The translations under genes were made by a program, and so were the position numbers. A DNA stretch of 64,000 bases from Pseudisothecium myosuroides. Taxonomy: Eukaryota; Streptophyta; Bryopsida; Hypnales; Lembophyllaceae. The notes below the pieces were generated by a model that had not been told where the DNA came from, ran no database searches, and saw only the letters and a program-made list of their open reading frames with translations. The DNA lies in assembly GCA_951799445.1 (NCBI GenBank), contig OX637288.1:47197288-47261287 (forward strand). Direction: 5' to 3'. Each line of letters begins with the position of its first letter. Positions within the stretch are counted from its first letter, which is position 1. Positions 45,176 to 56,548 of this stretch are shown piece by piece.

Positions 45176-45787
45176 TGGAATGCGGAAGCTGCAAAGAGTG
45201 GTAAATGTCCTTCTCGCCAACACTCAATTGGATGCTTTGCTAGTGTAGACTCATGCATGATGCATTTCACGAAGATTTCTTGTCTCCCATGTTACATGCA
45301 TTTGGAGCTTTTCCTTTCTCAAATACTCAGTCTAGCTGAAGGTGCATAATTAGTATGTGAGAGTTTTCATTCTTCATTCGGTTTCATTGATCGCGCCACC
45401 AGATGAACTATAGAGATGTATATTGTTGTCCCATTGACTTCTCGGATTGTTGATTGGATGTGCTAGGTTCCACTGCCATTACGTAGACTTTGAAAGTGAC
45501 AATTGTCCGTTTTGTGCTCTTAAGAGCGTGAAGAACAGTAGTGAACCGCCGCATGGGAAAGATGCCAACAGGACACCCGATGTGACGGTACGCTCCATTT
45601 TATTGTTTATTTTGGATAATAGTGCCAACAAGTCCTTAAAAGGACATGGCTTCGATCACCTAATTGTGGGATTAGATGCTTAAAGTGATTGGATTCAAGT
45701 ATTCTGAATAAATCTCGTAGTTTTTCATTTTTGCAGGATGCGCTCCTGCATGGAGGGATGGGCTGGAGAAAGAGATTAGTGGATTAG

Positions 45788-46630
45788 CTACAAATAAGAA
45801 TTTGACTATAAGTGAAAGTGCTTTTTTATTTTTTTGGTAATAGCTTTATACTACTATTTTTAATGGACTTTTATGAAGTGAGTGCTTCTGTAAGGTCTTG
45901 GTACTTAATTAATTTGTTTAAAAAATAATAAGATGTGGGGAAGCGAAAAATTGATCTAATCAATTACTTAAATTTAAGAATATCGGAATTACATAAACTA
46001 CAGACAACATATTTGTTGTGACTATCATACTACAGCCAACAAGTTTTGTTTGTCGTTTGGGTGTTATAAACTATAGCCAACAGGGTTTTTTTGTTGTTCT
46101 AATGTTCATATTTTGGTTTATTAGGGAATTTTCAACGGTTGCCCAATCTTGAAGGAGTCCCTCTGTGGCTTCTATTCTTGACATTAGAGGAAAACTCAAC
46201 CCTCTAGAGGGCTGCTCTAGAGTGACAAATGCAACGATTATTAGTGGCATAGGACGCCTATAAAAGATGTCAGAACTGCGATGTCAGCTTGTGTGATTTT
46301 CGCCAAATGCAATTGGGTTCTGCTCCCATATATTCTGCGTAGTAAATGAAGTATATAGACAAATGGGAATTGTTTACTCTAAATCCTTATTTGAATATAC
46401 TTGTCCGTTAGTTCAAAATATAGTTATTTATGCTGAATTAGAAAGGTCCGGGGCCATTACTGTGGGATATGTGGTGTGGATTGAATTTTTTATATTGATC
46501 AATTGACAATTGTTAAAATATTTTAGGCCAATTTACATATCTTCAACAAGGGTACCTCCAACAAAGAATCAACAAATCCTCAAATGTGGAGGACATGAAC
46601 TTCATAAGTGATGGATGATTAAAATTAAAA
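45788..46630. other. Spacer, possible 3' flank of the pseudogene
   Basis: No coding content recognised. About 46360-46540 resembles 40720-40910. A CCCTCTAGAGGGCTGCTC segment near 46200 recalls the end of the MITE at 49907-50256. Confidence 0.4.
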
Positions 46631-48879
46631 CACTACTAGAAAATTTAGTGTCCGATTCAACAAGAAAATCAAAAAATATATGTTATTTTGGACAGTGGAT
46701 TAGGACATTTTGATTCGGACAAAAATCAACACTTCTATGTTGATTTTATATCTTGATTCGGTCACAGTGAAAAAATTATTATTATTATTGAATAATTTGC
46801 CACGTAAGCTGCCACATAGGTTGAACTTGCCACGTCACTAGAACGGCCAAACGGATTAAATTGCCACATCAACAATCAACAAATTGATATTAAATAATTA
46901 ATTAAAGTTTCCAAATTAAATTCTTAAATTTAAAATTTAACTTTAAAAAATCCAACATTATATTCAAATTAATTAAATAAGTATATACTACTATAGAGCT
47001 TTGAATGCCAAAATTCACCACTACATTCCCAATAATTCAACATATATTCCAATTTAACTTTGAATGTAGCTTACCTTGGTGTTTGAAGAGAGGGGAAGAC
47101 AAGGCCTTTATACAAGTGAGGTGGTAGGAGGTAGGACAACCCATATGGGATTTGTAAAGAGTGAGGAATAGTTGGAGCTCAACCGCTCATACTTAAGTCA
47201 AAAGTAGGAATTGTAGTTTTAGTAGAATTTCAGACCTCATTTAGGCATTGTAGAATTACTTTTTTCAAAAAACTTTGGACTAAGTTATTGTAGAAAATGA
47301 ATCTAAATTTCATCTCCAAAAATCCGTTTCAGATTTCAAGCCTCCAATTAAAAGTTATGGACAAATTTGAGAGAGGGGTTGGAAGGGACATTTTTTTTGA
47401 CAATTTCAAACACCCACTTTGAAATTTGTCCATAACTTTTGATTGGAGGCTTGAAACATCAAACGGTTTTTTAGAGATGAAATTTGGCTTGATTTCACAA
47501 CTTTTTTTAGTTCAAAGTGCTTTGAAAAAGATATTCTACTATGCCAAAATGAGGTTTGAAATTCTACTTTGTACACAATTCCTACATTTTGACAATGAAA
47601 GGTCAAGCTCTCATCTTCAAATTATCCCATATTCTTTGATAATTCATGATGAACAATGGATTACATTATAAAAACAACCTCTCGACTATCATTTTTCCTA
47701 AATGTCAATGAAAAATGGTGACTCCTGGGGCCACTATATAAATTGCTCTCATAAATTGAGAAACTAGAATTGTGAAGTGAAAATTGGGCATATTGTTGTA
47801 CAAAAGGGATTCTACAATTTCACATAGAATGGACTATATTTAGACCTATTATTATTTGAATGAAATTTTTATGTAAAAATAATTTTTTTGTGAAAAGTCA
47901 AAATGTCTCATTTATTTTTATAGGATGAATATACATCTTGACTAGAATTACATATTATAAGTTCCATGAATTTTAAATTTTTATTGATTGAATTTTATGG
48001 ATTGAAATCTTATTGATTAAAATTTGACCTCAAAATTTTTACTTTTTTATTTTTCATTCCATAGATTGCAAAAAAATACAATAAAAATTCAAAATAACTT
48101 CAAATAACTATGTATATCAAAAACATATTTGCAATTTATGGAGTGAAAAATTAAAAAGTCAAATTTTAATCAATAAGATATCAATCAATAAAAATCCAAT
48201 ATTCGTGGATCTTGTAGTATGTGATTCTAGTCAAGATGCACATTCTTCCTATAAAAAGAAATGAGACATTTTGACTTTTCACAAAAAAATTATTTTTCCA
48301 TAAAAATTTCATTCAAATAATAATAAGTCTAAATATAATCCATTCTAAGTGAAATTGTATATAAAGGTAGAATCCCTTTTATACAACATGTCAAAATTTC
48401 TCTTAATATTTTCAATTTCTTAGTTTATTAAAACAATTTATATAATAGCCAATTATTTTTGGAAGTCACCATAAGTCCATCACCTAGCCGTATAGAATAT
48501 CTTGATTTTAGATGGTCATTGGACTTTATTTTGGACTTTTCCGCTAATATTGGACATTTTTATTTTTTACAAAATTTTGATTATTTAATTTTTTGCTGAA
48601 TTTGACATTTTTTCTTATTCATTTTATTTATTTTTTGGCATACTTTTAAATAATTATTTTTGGCCGACCCTATCTTACTATTACAATATGTAGAAAAATG
48701 AAAATGATGTTGAGAGGATTGCCGAATCAACTGAGCAAATTTTTTTTTGTTCAAATCAACCAAATCATGTTGATTGATGTTTGGAGGACAGCCAAATCAA
48801 TAGAGCTCAATTTTTTTTTTTTGTAATCAACATGAGTGCATTGATTTTCTGTTGATTAGGGCCCCCTTTTCTAGTAGTG
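46631..48879 (-). mobile_element. Non-autonomous CACTA element B, inverted copy of A
   Basis: Left end CACTACTAGAAAATTTAG and right end CCCCTTTTCTAGTAGTG, both intact CACTA termini. It is colinear with the reverse complement of 41022-43271 over its full 2.25 kb, including both foldbacks (the two identical shadow ORFs of element A recur here on the opposite strand). Flanking triplets AAA and ACT do not match. It may have inserted into the chromovirus LTR remnant to its right. Confidence 0.8.
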
Positions 48880-49545
48880 ACTTGGCCTTCTATTGACCCA
48901 TACTTAGTGTAAAGGACCCTACTCTCCATAGACCAATTAAGCACTTATCTATGGATTAAGGCATATTATATTCAGTCACGGCAGGATTGTCATACTTCAA
49001 TAATCCGATAATTCGATAATAACAATTCAATAAGCGTTCAGTCGTGATTCCCATCGACGCTCCACTTTGGACCACTCAGTATTTTGTAAATTGTCAACTG
49101 ACCTAGTAACTACGAGAGTGCCTAGATTCCGGGCAACATTCAATTTACGAGCCGCTCAGGACCACTAGACTCTAGCCAAGCTTTCTGGATCCGGAACATG
49201 GTGTTTGGGATTACTGTAGACAGTGAGGGAGATGACCAATGGCACGACTAGAGTGAGGAAATCGGGGTGAGACAAGAGTGCGGGCTTCCTGAGACAAATT
49301 GGGTTCAATACAGGAAACTAACATTGAATGCATACCAACTCAGAATTCAATGCTATCGGAACTTACATCAAAACTCAAGGTCTGTATTGCAAAATGGCAC
49401 GTGAGGGACAAACCCCCTCCCGTGGTTTTTAAGACCAAGCCGCAACAGTTGTTTGGCCATAACCGCCTAAACTGCAACTCTAGGGTCCATTCATCCGGTC
49501 CTAAGGAAGTTACCAAGTCCAGCTGTTATGCTGGAGCTCGTAACA
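48880..49545 (-). mobile_element. Probable 3' LTR remnant of the decayed chromovirus
   Basis: On the minus strand, downstream of the chromodomain, AAAAGGGATGATAA (PPT-like) is followed by TGTTACGAGC, a typical LTR start, at 49545. The remainder up to the CACTA edge is noncoding. The outer LTR end is not visible; element B seems to have cut it. Confidence 0.5.
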
Positions 49546-49906
49546 TTATCATCCCTTTTGATGTTAAATTTCTCAGTGATTCAGTCCCGTGGCATTGGGG
49601 TGAAGTCGATGAAATTCTTTGACAACGTTTGGTGCATTCTCCAAGTTTGCAGCAGGCTCCCATGAATGTTGTTTAGGTTCATATCCCTCCTAGGATATGA
49701 GGTATTGAAGCTTCTTCCAACGACCAAAGAGCCGTGAATCCAATACTTCATGAACCTCCCATTCAATGTCTTCTTTTGGAGTGATAACTGGTAGGGGCGG
49801 TGTTTGGCGTCGGCCTACAATGGTATTTTGGCGATACTTTTTGAGAAGAGAGGTGTGGAAGATGTCATAAATGCAGAGTGTCTTTGGAAGCTTCAACCGG
49901 TACACC

Positions 49907-50256
49907 CATTAGAAGAAATATCAGCCCTCTGAAGGCTTGCTCCGGAGTGACAAGCCAAGCTATTTCAGAGCTTGGCCTGTCACTCCAGAACAGTCCTGCA
50001 GTGAGCAGTCAGAAACGGTCAGAAATCGCAATTTTAAAAAATTTTACAAAAAAAAATTTAAATTTTTTTTAAGATTAATTTTTAATTTTTTAATTTTTTT
50101 TTACTCGTAAATTTCGGTTCCTGCGCCATTGTCACTGCAGTTTCAGCTGTGTAGGATTAGGGAAAAAACTATTTTTTTTGCAAAAAAAAAGTAAATTTCA
50201 GGATAGCTCGGAGGGTTGTGGAGCAGCCCTTCGGAGGCCCTAGATTTTCTCTAGTG
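49907..50256. mobile_element. 350-bp CACTA-type MITE within the chromovirus
   Basis: Ends CATTAGAAGAAATATCAG and CTAGATTTTCTCTAGTG form CACTA-like inverted repeats, continued by CCCTCTGAAGGCTTGCTCC-type inner repeats. Flanks ACC and ACT are a near-matching 3-bp duplication. Chromovirus coding similarity breaks at one edge (FQVLSKLLEV) and resumes at the other (VYRLKLP). Confidence 0.75.
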
Positions 50257-51178
50257 ACTTCCAAGAGCTTAGAGAGTACTTGGAAAGGCTCCAAGAATTT
50301 CGAGGCTAATTTTTGAGACAACTCAATCGTTACAATATTTTCGTGTCGCAAAAGGATTTTATCACCAATTTGAAATGTTGGCTACTGTGTCACTCCGTGA
50401 TCATAATTTTTTTTGGCTTGTTCTCTTGCAATCCTAATCATTGTCTTTATTTCTTCATAAACCTGTTGCAACTTCCAAATTTGATCCTTTGCTGCTGGAA
50501 CCATTGAGGTTGTTGGTGTGGTGAATGATAATGCTGGGTGATATCCATAAGTAGTGTAAAATGGGAAGAATCCCATTGCACTATGACACGCGTTATTATA
50601 TGCAAACTTAGCAATAGGAAGGAAATTAGTCCAATCATCCTGCTAAAGATTGTTCCAATACTTGATTTACTCGCTTGGTTTGCCCATCTGCTTGAGGGTG
50701 AAATGTTGTTGTTGAAGATGGTCGGATTTGGAGAAGTTTGCATAATCTTTTCATAAATTTTGATACAAAAACGGACCCGCGATCCGATATCACTTTGTCA
50801 GGTATTCTGTGATGCTTCCACACATAATGTAGGTATAATGAGGTGATACCATTAGAATCAATTGTTTCATTTGTTAGAATAAAATGCGCCAATTTTGTAA
50901 TCTTGTCCACTACTACCATGATCGTGTTATATCTTTGGCTCTTTGGTAATTTGACAATAATATCATTGAAAATTCGTTTCCATAGTTCATCTACGGCCGG
51001 AATTGGTTGTAGCAACCTGTATTTCGAGTGGTGTGTGGGTTTCAACCGTTGGCAAAGATCGCATCCATCAACATAGCGGTGAACGTACCCGCGGAGGGTG
51101 GGCCAATAAAAAATTCTTGTTACCAATTCCAAGTTTTTTGCCCATCTTTGGTATCCGGCAGCAAGGGTTGCTATTATG

Positions 51179-51344
51179 TGAGCCTAGAATATTACATACC
51201 TATGTTATAGGTGTATATACTATAGAAACCATCTAAGATTATAGGGCATATATATTACAAATACCCATATTATAGGTGTTTATGATACATACACTTTCTA
51301 TAGTGTATGGTATTCATACTATAGGTACCTATATTGTAGGCTCA
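51179..51344. mobile_element. 166-bp MITE within the chromovirus integrase region
   Basis: Inverted ends TGAGCCTAGAATAT and ATATTGTAGGCTCA; the AT-rich interior repeats TATAGGTGT/TACCTATA. It lies just upstream of the surviving integrase frame. The flanks give no clear duplication, so its superfamily is unassigned. Confidence 0.6.
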
Positions 51345-52212
51345 GTGCTCACAATCTTGCATTCTTAGGCTCACATACTAGCACCGTTGATCTGGCAGCT
51401 AGGGCATTATGTCAAGACTGTAGAATTTGTCTCTGAAGCTCTTCATCATCTAGTACATAAATCATATCATAAAAACGAAGGATTCCATCATTAAAAGTAT
51501 ATCCTTCTAGTCGGTGGTGAATGTTTGCCGGGGAGAGATTTCAACTATTCTTAAAAAATGTCATTATCGGTTCCAATGTAATATCTTCCTTCATAGATTT
51601 CTTTAGGCGTTCCCAAATCCGTGCATTGGTCCAAACCAGTTCGCATGACTCAAGTGCTACTAATTGTAAGACTGGTTGTTTTTCTTTGCTTCTCCCCTCC
51701 ATGGCATCTATTCGTCGTAAGAGGACATCCGCCCTCCCATTTAGCGAACTTGGTCAATGTTGAATGTCAAAATTAAATGCTGATAAGAATTCTGACCTTC
51801 TGGCTTCTCGCCAATTCAACTGCTTTGTGGTAAGAAAATACTCCAGGTTCTTATGATCGTATCTTACTTGAATTGGGTATGGAGGCCCCTCGAAGTAGAC
51901 TCGCCAATCTTAGAAGGCCAAAATTATGCTTAAGAGTTCTTTGTTATAAATATCGTAGTTATGTTCCGCCGGGAACATTTGGAACTCTGATATGCACAAA
52001 GGTGTAGGTGCTCGTCGACCATGCTTGTGTAGACCTGCGCCTCCATGTTGTGAAAAAATTCCGCCTATTGCGATATTAGATGCATCCGTTTCTACATCAA
52101 AAGGTCTTTCAAAATTAGGGTAGATCAACACCGGCGCTTGAAGGAACCGGGACCAGAGTTCTTTAAACGAGAGGTCCGCATGTAGGGTCCATTCAAAGGA
52201 TTTATCCTTTTG

Positions 52213-53330
52213 TGTTAGATTTATAAGTAGTAATATGATTTTGCCTCTTGCAAGTCACTTGCTAAGAAATTTTTCAAAGTATTATATTCATAGGATCATA
52301 AATAAATAGTAAAAAGAACTCCAAACTTTGTTCTTTAAAGTAGTGAATGTATCTATATCTGTAAATAAATTGTTTAAAGGTTCTATTTTCTAGAAACTTG
52401 TCAATAATTTTTTTAATATTATATTCACTTCACCACTTTTCGAGATTAATAACTCAAACTATATGCTTTTCAAATTGAATTGAACATGAGGATTAATGTA
52501 CACTACAACCTGGCATCGCTTAGTCCTTCCCATGCTTGGAAGGTAGTATGCTTTATATAATACCTTGGAGGGACTTCTTAGTTAATTCAAGGATTACGAT
52601 TGGTTGAAAAGCCATATCAAACAATTTTATATACTAAAGGGGTCTCTTTTTCAAGGACGCAAAAAAAATCTTTGCCTCATTGGTAAACAATAGTGTCCTA
52701 TACTCTCAAGTTGCTAAAATAAATGCCAATTTAAATGTGCTAAAAATTCAATTTTACCACTATAGTAGTCAATAATGTTCAAGATATTTTTTGAGTTTTA
52801 TTAGCTATGTTTTTTTTAATTCTCATATTGAACCATTTTTCTAAGTATTGATTCTAGTTATTTTTTCTATTTTTGTATACTAAAAAAAAATTTATAGATT
52901 TTTTCACCGTTTTTTTTTGTGGACACTAAATCCTCCTTTGAAGTAGGCCCAACGGAAAAATTTATCCCTGGGAAAAACATAGGAATTTTTAATTTGCCAC
53001 ATACAAAAAAATTTGCAAATTATAAATTCATATTTGCAATCAAAGGCCTCAAATTAGCTAGGAGAGGTCTACAACATACCCTAGACACCGCTCAAAGTAG
53101 GGGACTTTTTTTTACTTTTACCCCCAAAAAACACAAAATTCACCTTGCTGGTCCCACTTCAAATGGAGGATTTAGTGTCTTGCATTTTTTTGCCGATGTT
53201 TTCTAATTGCAACTGTTTTTTTCCCCATTTCCACCACCTAACTTTGAACTAGCCACCACTAGTTTTTCCTGAACATTGATACTCAGTGACATCCATTGTC
53301 ATAACATTTAGTAGCAGGTTTCAACACTGC
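52213..53330 (+). repeat. Dispersed repeat shared with 37.4-38.3 kb
   Basis: Begins with the CTTGCAAGTCACTTGCTAAG block and runs in parallel with 37440-38290, interrupted here by a MITE. It abuts the chromovirus fragment at the left, so it inserted into or truncated that element. Confidence 0.6.
52922..53179. mobile_element. 258-bp MITE with GACACTAAATCCTCC ends
   Basis: Inverted ends GACACTAAATCCTCC and GGAGGATTTAGTGTC (the arms extend further through TTTGAAGT). The paralogous repeat at about 38160 lacks this insert, giving a natural empty site; the T-rich flank hides the exact duplication. A 95-codon ORF across it is a by-product. Confidence 0.8.
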
Positions 53331-53598
53331 CTCTGTTGGATGGAATGAGAGAACTGACGATGGACTAAATAGGTCACAGCTACCTAGTACTGTAGCAAAA
53401 AGAAAAGAAAAAGACTTGTCAGTTCCATCGGATGTGAAGACTGTAGTGCTTAACATTGATTCCTAATTAAAAAATGAGCATCAAGGATTTTAGAGATTAA
53501 CTTTAAATTAGTAAGCAAAAAATGCATGGAGAATATGGTATTGAGCCACTTCTTTGCTTTGCTTCACAAATCATTTACTTTTTGTATTCTATAATGAA

Positions 53599-54177
53599 GA
53601 AGACAACTCTATATATAGATATTGGGTGGTAGGAGGTGAAACAAACCATGTGGGATATGTAAATTAGAATTTGTAGTTTCTCAACCACTCATAGTTAAGT
53701 CAAAAGTAGGAATTGTGTTGAAAGTAGAATTTCAGACCTCATTTAGGCATAGTAAAATTTATTTATTTTTAACTTTGAACTAAGTTGGTAAATCATGCTA
53801 AATTTCATCTCCAAAAATCCGTTTGAGGTTTCAAGCCTCCTATCAAAAGTTATGGACAAATTTCGGAGAGGGGTTGAAAGGGACATTTTCTTTGACATTT
53901 TCAAACATTTTCGTCCATAACTTTTGATAGGAGGCTTGAAACCTCAAACGGATTCTTGGAGATGAAATTTAGCATGATTTACCAACTTTTCTTAGTTCAA
54001 AGATTAAAAAAAAAATTATTTTACTATGCCTAAATGAGGTCTGAAATTCTACTTTAAACACAATTCCTACTTTTGACTTAACTATGAGTGGTTGAGAACT
54101 ACAAATTCTAATTTACATATCCCACATGGGTTGTTCTACCTTCTACCAACCTATGTATATATAAAGAGCTTGTCTTC
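53599..54177. repeat. 579-bp foldback with ~260-bp arms
   Basis: Left arm about 53599-53858 and right arm about 53912-54177 are close reverse complements with a short ~50-nt loop. Its sequence is related to the second foldback inside the CACTA elements A and B (shared CAAAAGTTATGGACAAATTT and CAGACCTCATTTAGGCAT blocks). It is noncoding. Confidence 0.85.
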
Positions 54178-54509
54178 ACACTTGAAACCAAAAATAAGTT
54201 ATTGATGGTAAATGGATAAATTGTGTTGGAATATTATTCAATGGACTCTTTGGGCTTTTAGCAAACCATACTTTTTTACAATTATTTGTTGATTTGTATG
54301 TTTGGTCCTAAAATTAGCAAAAGAAAATGAAGCAAACCATAAATGTATTGTTATTGTTTCAGTATTGAGCTTACATTAATGACATAAGGATGAATTTCGT
54401 GAACAAGGATTCCAGAGAGGAAAAAGCAGCCTCTCTGAAAGCTAGTGAATGTTATGTATTGTATGTAAATAATTTTGACATTTTTTGTTTTCTACTTTAG
54501 TGTTTTTTT
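54178..54509. other. AT-rich spacer, nothing recognised
   Basis: No ORF or repeat structure supported. Confidence 0.4.
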
Positions 54510-54513
54510 TTAA

Positions 54514-55150
54514 CCCCTAAATGCCCAAGGCACCCAAATGTGGTGTCGAAGAAACTTTGAAGTTAAATGAAACCTTACCAAATTGCTATTTTTAGTAGTT
54601 TATAATTTTGAAAGATTCTTTTTGAAGTCTAGTTTTAGCATCAAAAATTCGATTTTAAAAATGAATGATTATGATTTTTCTACTCAAGATTTTGTGCAAA
54701 GGTACCCATTGCAATCTTGACTTTTCATAGTGTTGAGGGCTCTTGGAAACAAGCCTCAAATACACTAGATCTTGGAGAAAAAATCACACTAGAAATTCAT
54801 TTAAAAAAATTGTAGAGTAGATTTGAGAAGTCATAAATTGATTGGGTTTATATTTGTTAGGCCCTTCAACCTCATATTTTTTTGGTCTTGAAATTTTTAG
54901 ATTTGACATGCAAAAAGAGAACTCAAAGATTTTTATAGTTTTAACACCCTGATGATCAAACATTATAATCTTTCAATCTTTAAATGATATTGTTGTGTTT
55001 TCTTTTCCTATGTGATCTCTATTATGTCTAGTTTGAATTTGTACGGTTACAATTCAAAAAAAATTGATTCAACTTATCAAAATGTTGGCTTTTTGTTCAA
55101 TTTAGAGCAAATTCCAAGAGGCTCAAAACAGGCCTTGGGCATTTTAGGGG
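54514..55150. mobile_element. 637-bp TTAA-type MITE, copy 1
   Basis: Ends CCCCTAAATGCCCAAGG and CCTTGGGCATTTTAGGGG, flanked by TTAA (left) and TTGA (right). Same length as, and closely similar to, the copy at 59711-60347. It has no transposase; the 64-codon minus-strand ORF at its right end is not recognised. Confidence 0.8.
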
Positions 55151-55538
55151 TTGACATAGCTTCTGCATAAGGTAGCATGTGTGGATGCTTGTGCAGATGC
55201 CTCGTGCTTTGTGTTCCTCTGCCTCGGTGGACAGACTCCGTGCGACCACCGTGATGAGATCCAAAAATCATTAACTTATGGAAGTCAATCGGATCAAATC
55301 CAAGGGCATCTATATTGAGAGTTATTCTAACTTAGAACTCTAGAAAGTCATGAATTGCAACCCTCCAACTTATGTGGTCCCTGGCCTTCATTTCTTATTT
55401 CTAAATTGCATTTGATTTCTTACTAAAATTTTAAAGGGAATCACAATGTTTAGGGTGACGTTTGAAATCGATAATCACGTGGAATTGTGTTTTTTTAATC
55501 CTTAATCCTTGAACGACATGGAGGACATTTGGCATCCG

Positions 55539-55918
55539 ATGAATGACAGAGAATCTTTGCATGTGGACAAAAGTGCAACTATTCATCCTCAGAATTTTGT
55601 TGTGAAAAAGAAGGTCTTCTATAGTAGGTTGATTTCCAATGAGTGCTTTTCCATTTTTTTAAGGCAATGATTCTCACGGTATCCAAAGGGATGATTTCCA
55701 CGGTCACTAGTCCATCCTTCAAGGGTTAAGAGGGTGGGCTAGTGACCGTAGAAATGGCATCTGTTTTGATTACGTGTGAATCCTTGGCTTAAAGAATAAA
55801 ATCCAAAAGCACTCATTGGAAGTCAAACTATTGTACAAGACCTCCTCTTTTCACACAAAATTCTAAGGATGAATAGTTGCACTTCTATCCTATATAGAAG
55901 GATTCTCTGTCATTCATC
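55539..55918. repeat. 380-bp foldback element
   Basis: GATGAATGACAGAGAATC...GATTCTCTGTCATTCATC; the arms contain matching AAAGTGCAACTATTCATCC and CAATGAGTGCTTTT blocks and meet near 55725. A half copy occurs at 56340-56548. Confidence 0.75.
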
Positions 55919-56339
55919 AAACGACGTGTCAGAGCGCTCCAATAGGACAATGGTGGTGAATTGCGCCTTCTAGTAGCTCGAAATGTCTAATGTACGTGTT
56001 TAGAAAGTAGAAATCAATGGCGGTGGAGGTGTATTCCATATTAGGATTATTGAACGAGTCACTTAGTTTTAGAGTGTAATTGCGCCCTGATTCATGTCAA
56101 GATTTGCACTCTATTATTGAAAAGTGGAGACAAACGATTGGAATTGTTAACCATGTAAGGACGTTGCGGACCCAAATGGTCCGATGGATGACTTCATTCT
56201 TAATTGTAGAAAAAAAGAATGTTCCTATTGGTCCAATAATAAGAGAATTTTGGTGACTACCTTGGTTATACGGGACAAGGTTAATTGAGGTATTGGATTG
56301 TATTTTTGGTTAACCTTTAAACACCGACGAGGACGTTTT

Positions 56340-56548
56340 TTGTTCTATGGATGACAAAGAATCCTTCTAGTAGGACAGAAGTGCAACTATTCATCCGTGG
56401 AATTTTGTTGTAAAAAAGGGAGGTCTTCTATATTAGTTTGACTTCTAGTGAATGCTTTTGCAATTTTTTAAGCGAATGATTCACATGGTAACCAAAGAGA
56501 CTGATGATTTCCACGATCACTAGTCCGTCCTTTAAGGGTTAATCAAAT
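56340..56548 (+). repeat. Half copy (one arm) of the 55.5-kb foldback
   Basis: Matches the left arm of 55539-55918 (AGAAGTGCAACTATTCATCC, GGAGGTCTTCTATA) and ends near the fold centre. It may have arisen by loss of the other arm. Confidence 0.65.

Larger units (their letters stand above)
43718..45787 (+). pseudogene. Decayed EBS/SHL-type BAH-PHD chromatin reader gene
   Basis: Four consecutive exon-like pieces resemble plant EBS/SHL histone readers. Piece 1 (43718-~44150) is a BAH domain with EFHGKKELFLSDHFDNQSLDTIE and VGVEDY..RYDYHA. Piece 2 (44986-45200) starts the PHD finger with YNPDLEM and, after an inserted MITE, ECGSCKEW. Piece 3 (45467-45587) continues with FHCHYVDFESDNCPFC. Piece 4 (45737-45787) ends in a stop. 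Acceptor and donor sites still fit at pieces 2-4. Damage: the conserved Trp codon in the BAH domain is TGA (43805-43807); a ~93-bp segment is duplicated in tandem (about 43935-44110); a 143-bp MITE splits the PHD exon; and an incomplete CACTA end lies in the intron. Introns are kept, so it came from DNA duplication or transposon capture rather than an mRNA copy. The family's usual role is reading H3 methylation in flowering control. Confidence 0.8.
49575..52212 (-). pseudogene. Decayed chromodomain Ty3/gypsy (chromovirus) pol fragment
   Basis: Reading the minus strand from right to left: RNase H (52131-51910, FDVETDASNIAIGGIFSQ); integrase zinc-finger remainder and core (51132-50635, YWPTLRGYV..CDLCQRLK, VISDRGSVFVSKF, HPQADGQTKRVN, the last with Lys where the family has Glu); the integrase C-terminal part (50576-50280, FYTTYGYHP); and a chromodomain (about 49790-49590, EWEVHEVLDSR..KLQYLIS and HSWEPAANLENAPNVV). 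Gag, protease and most RT are missing: the right edge meets another repeat at 52212. Stops and frameshifts separate the pieces, and two MITEs interrupt it. It is an old, dead copy. Chromodomains usually steer such elements to heterochromatin. Confidence 0.85.

Noticed and set aside
49299..49622. 107-codon plus-strand ORF
   Set aside because: It lies mostly antisense to the chromovirus LTR/chromodomain tail, with no recognisable content.
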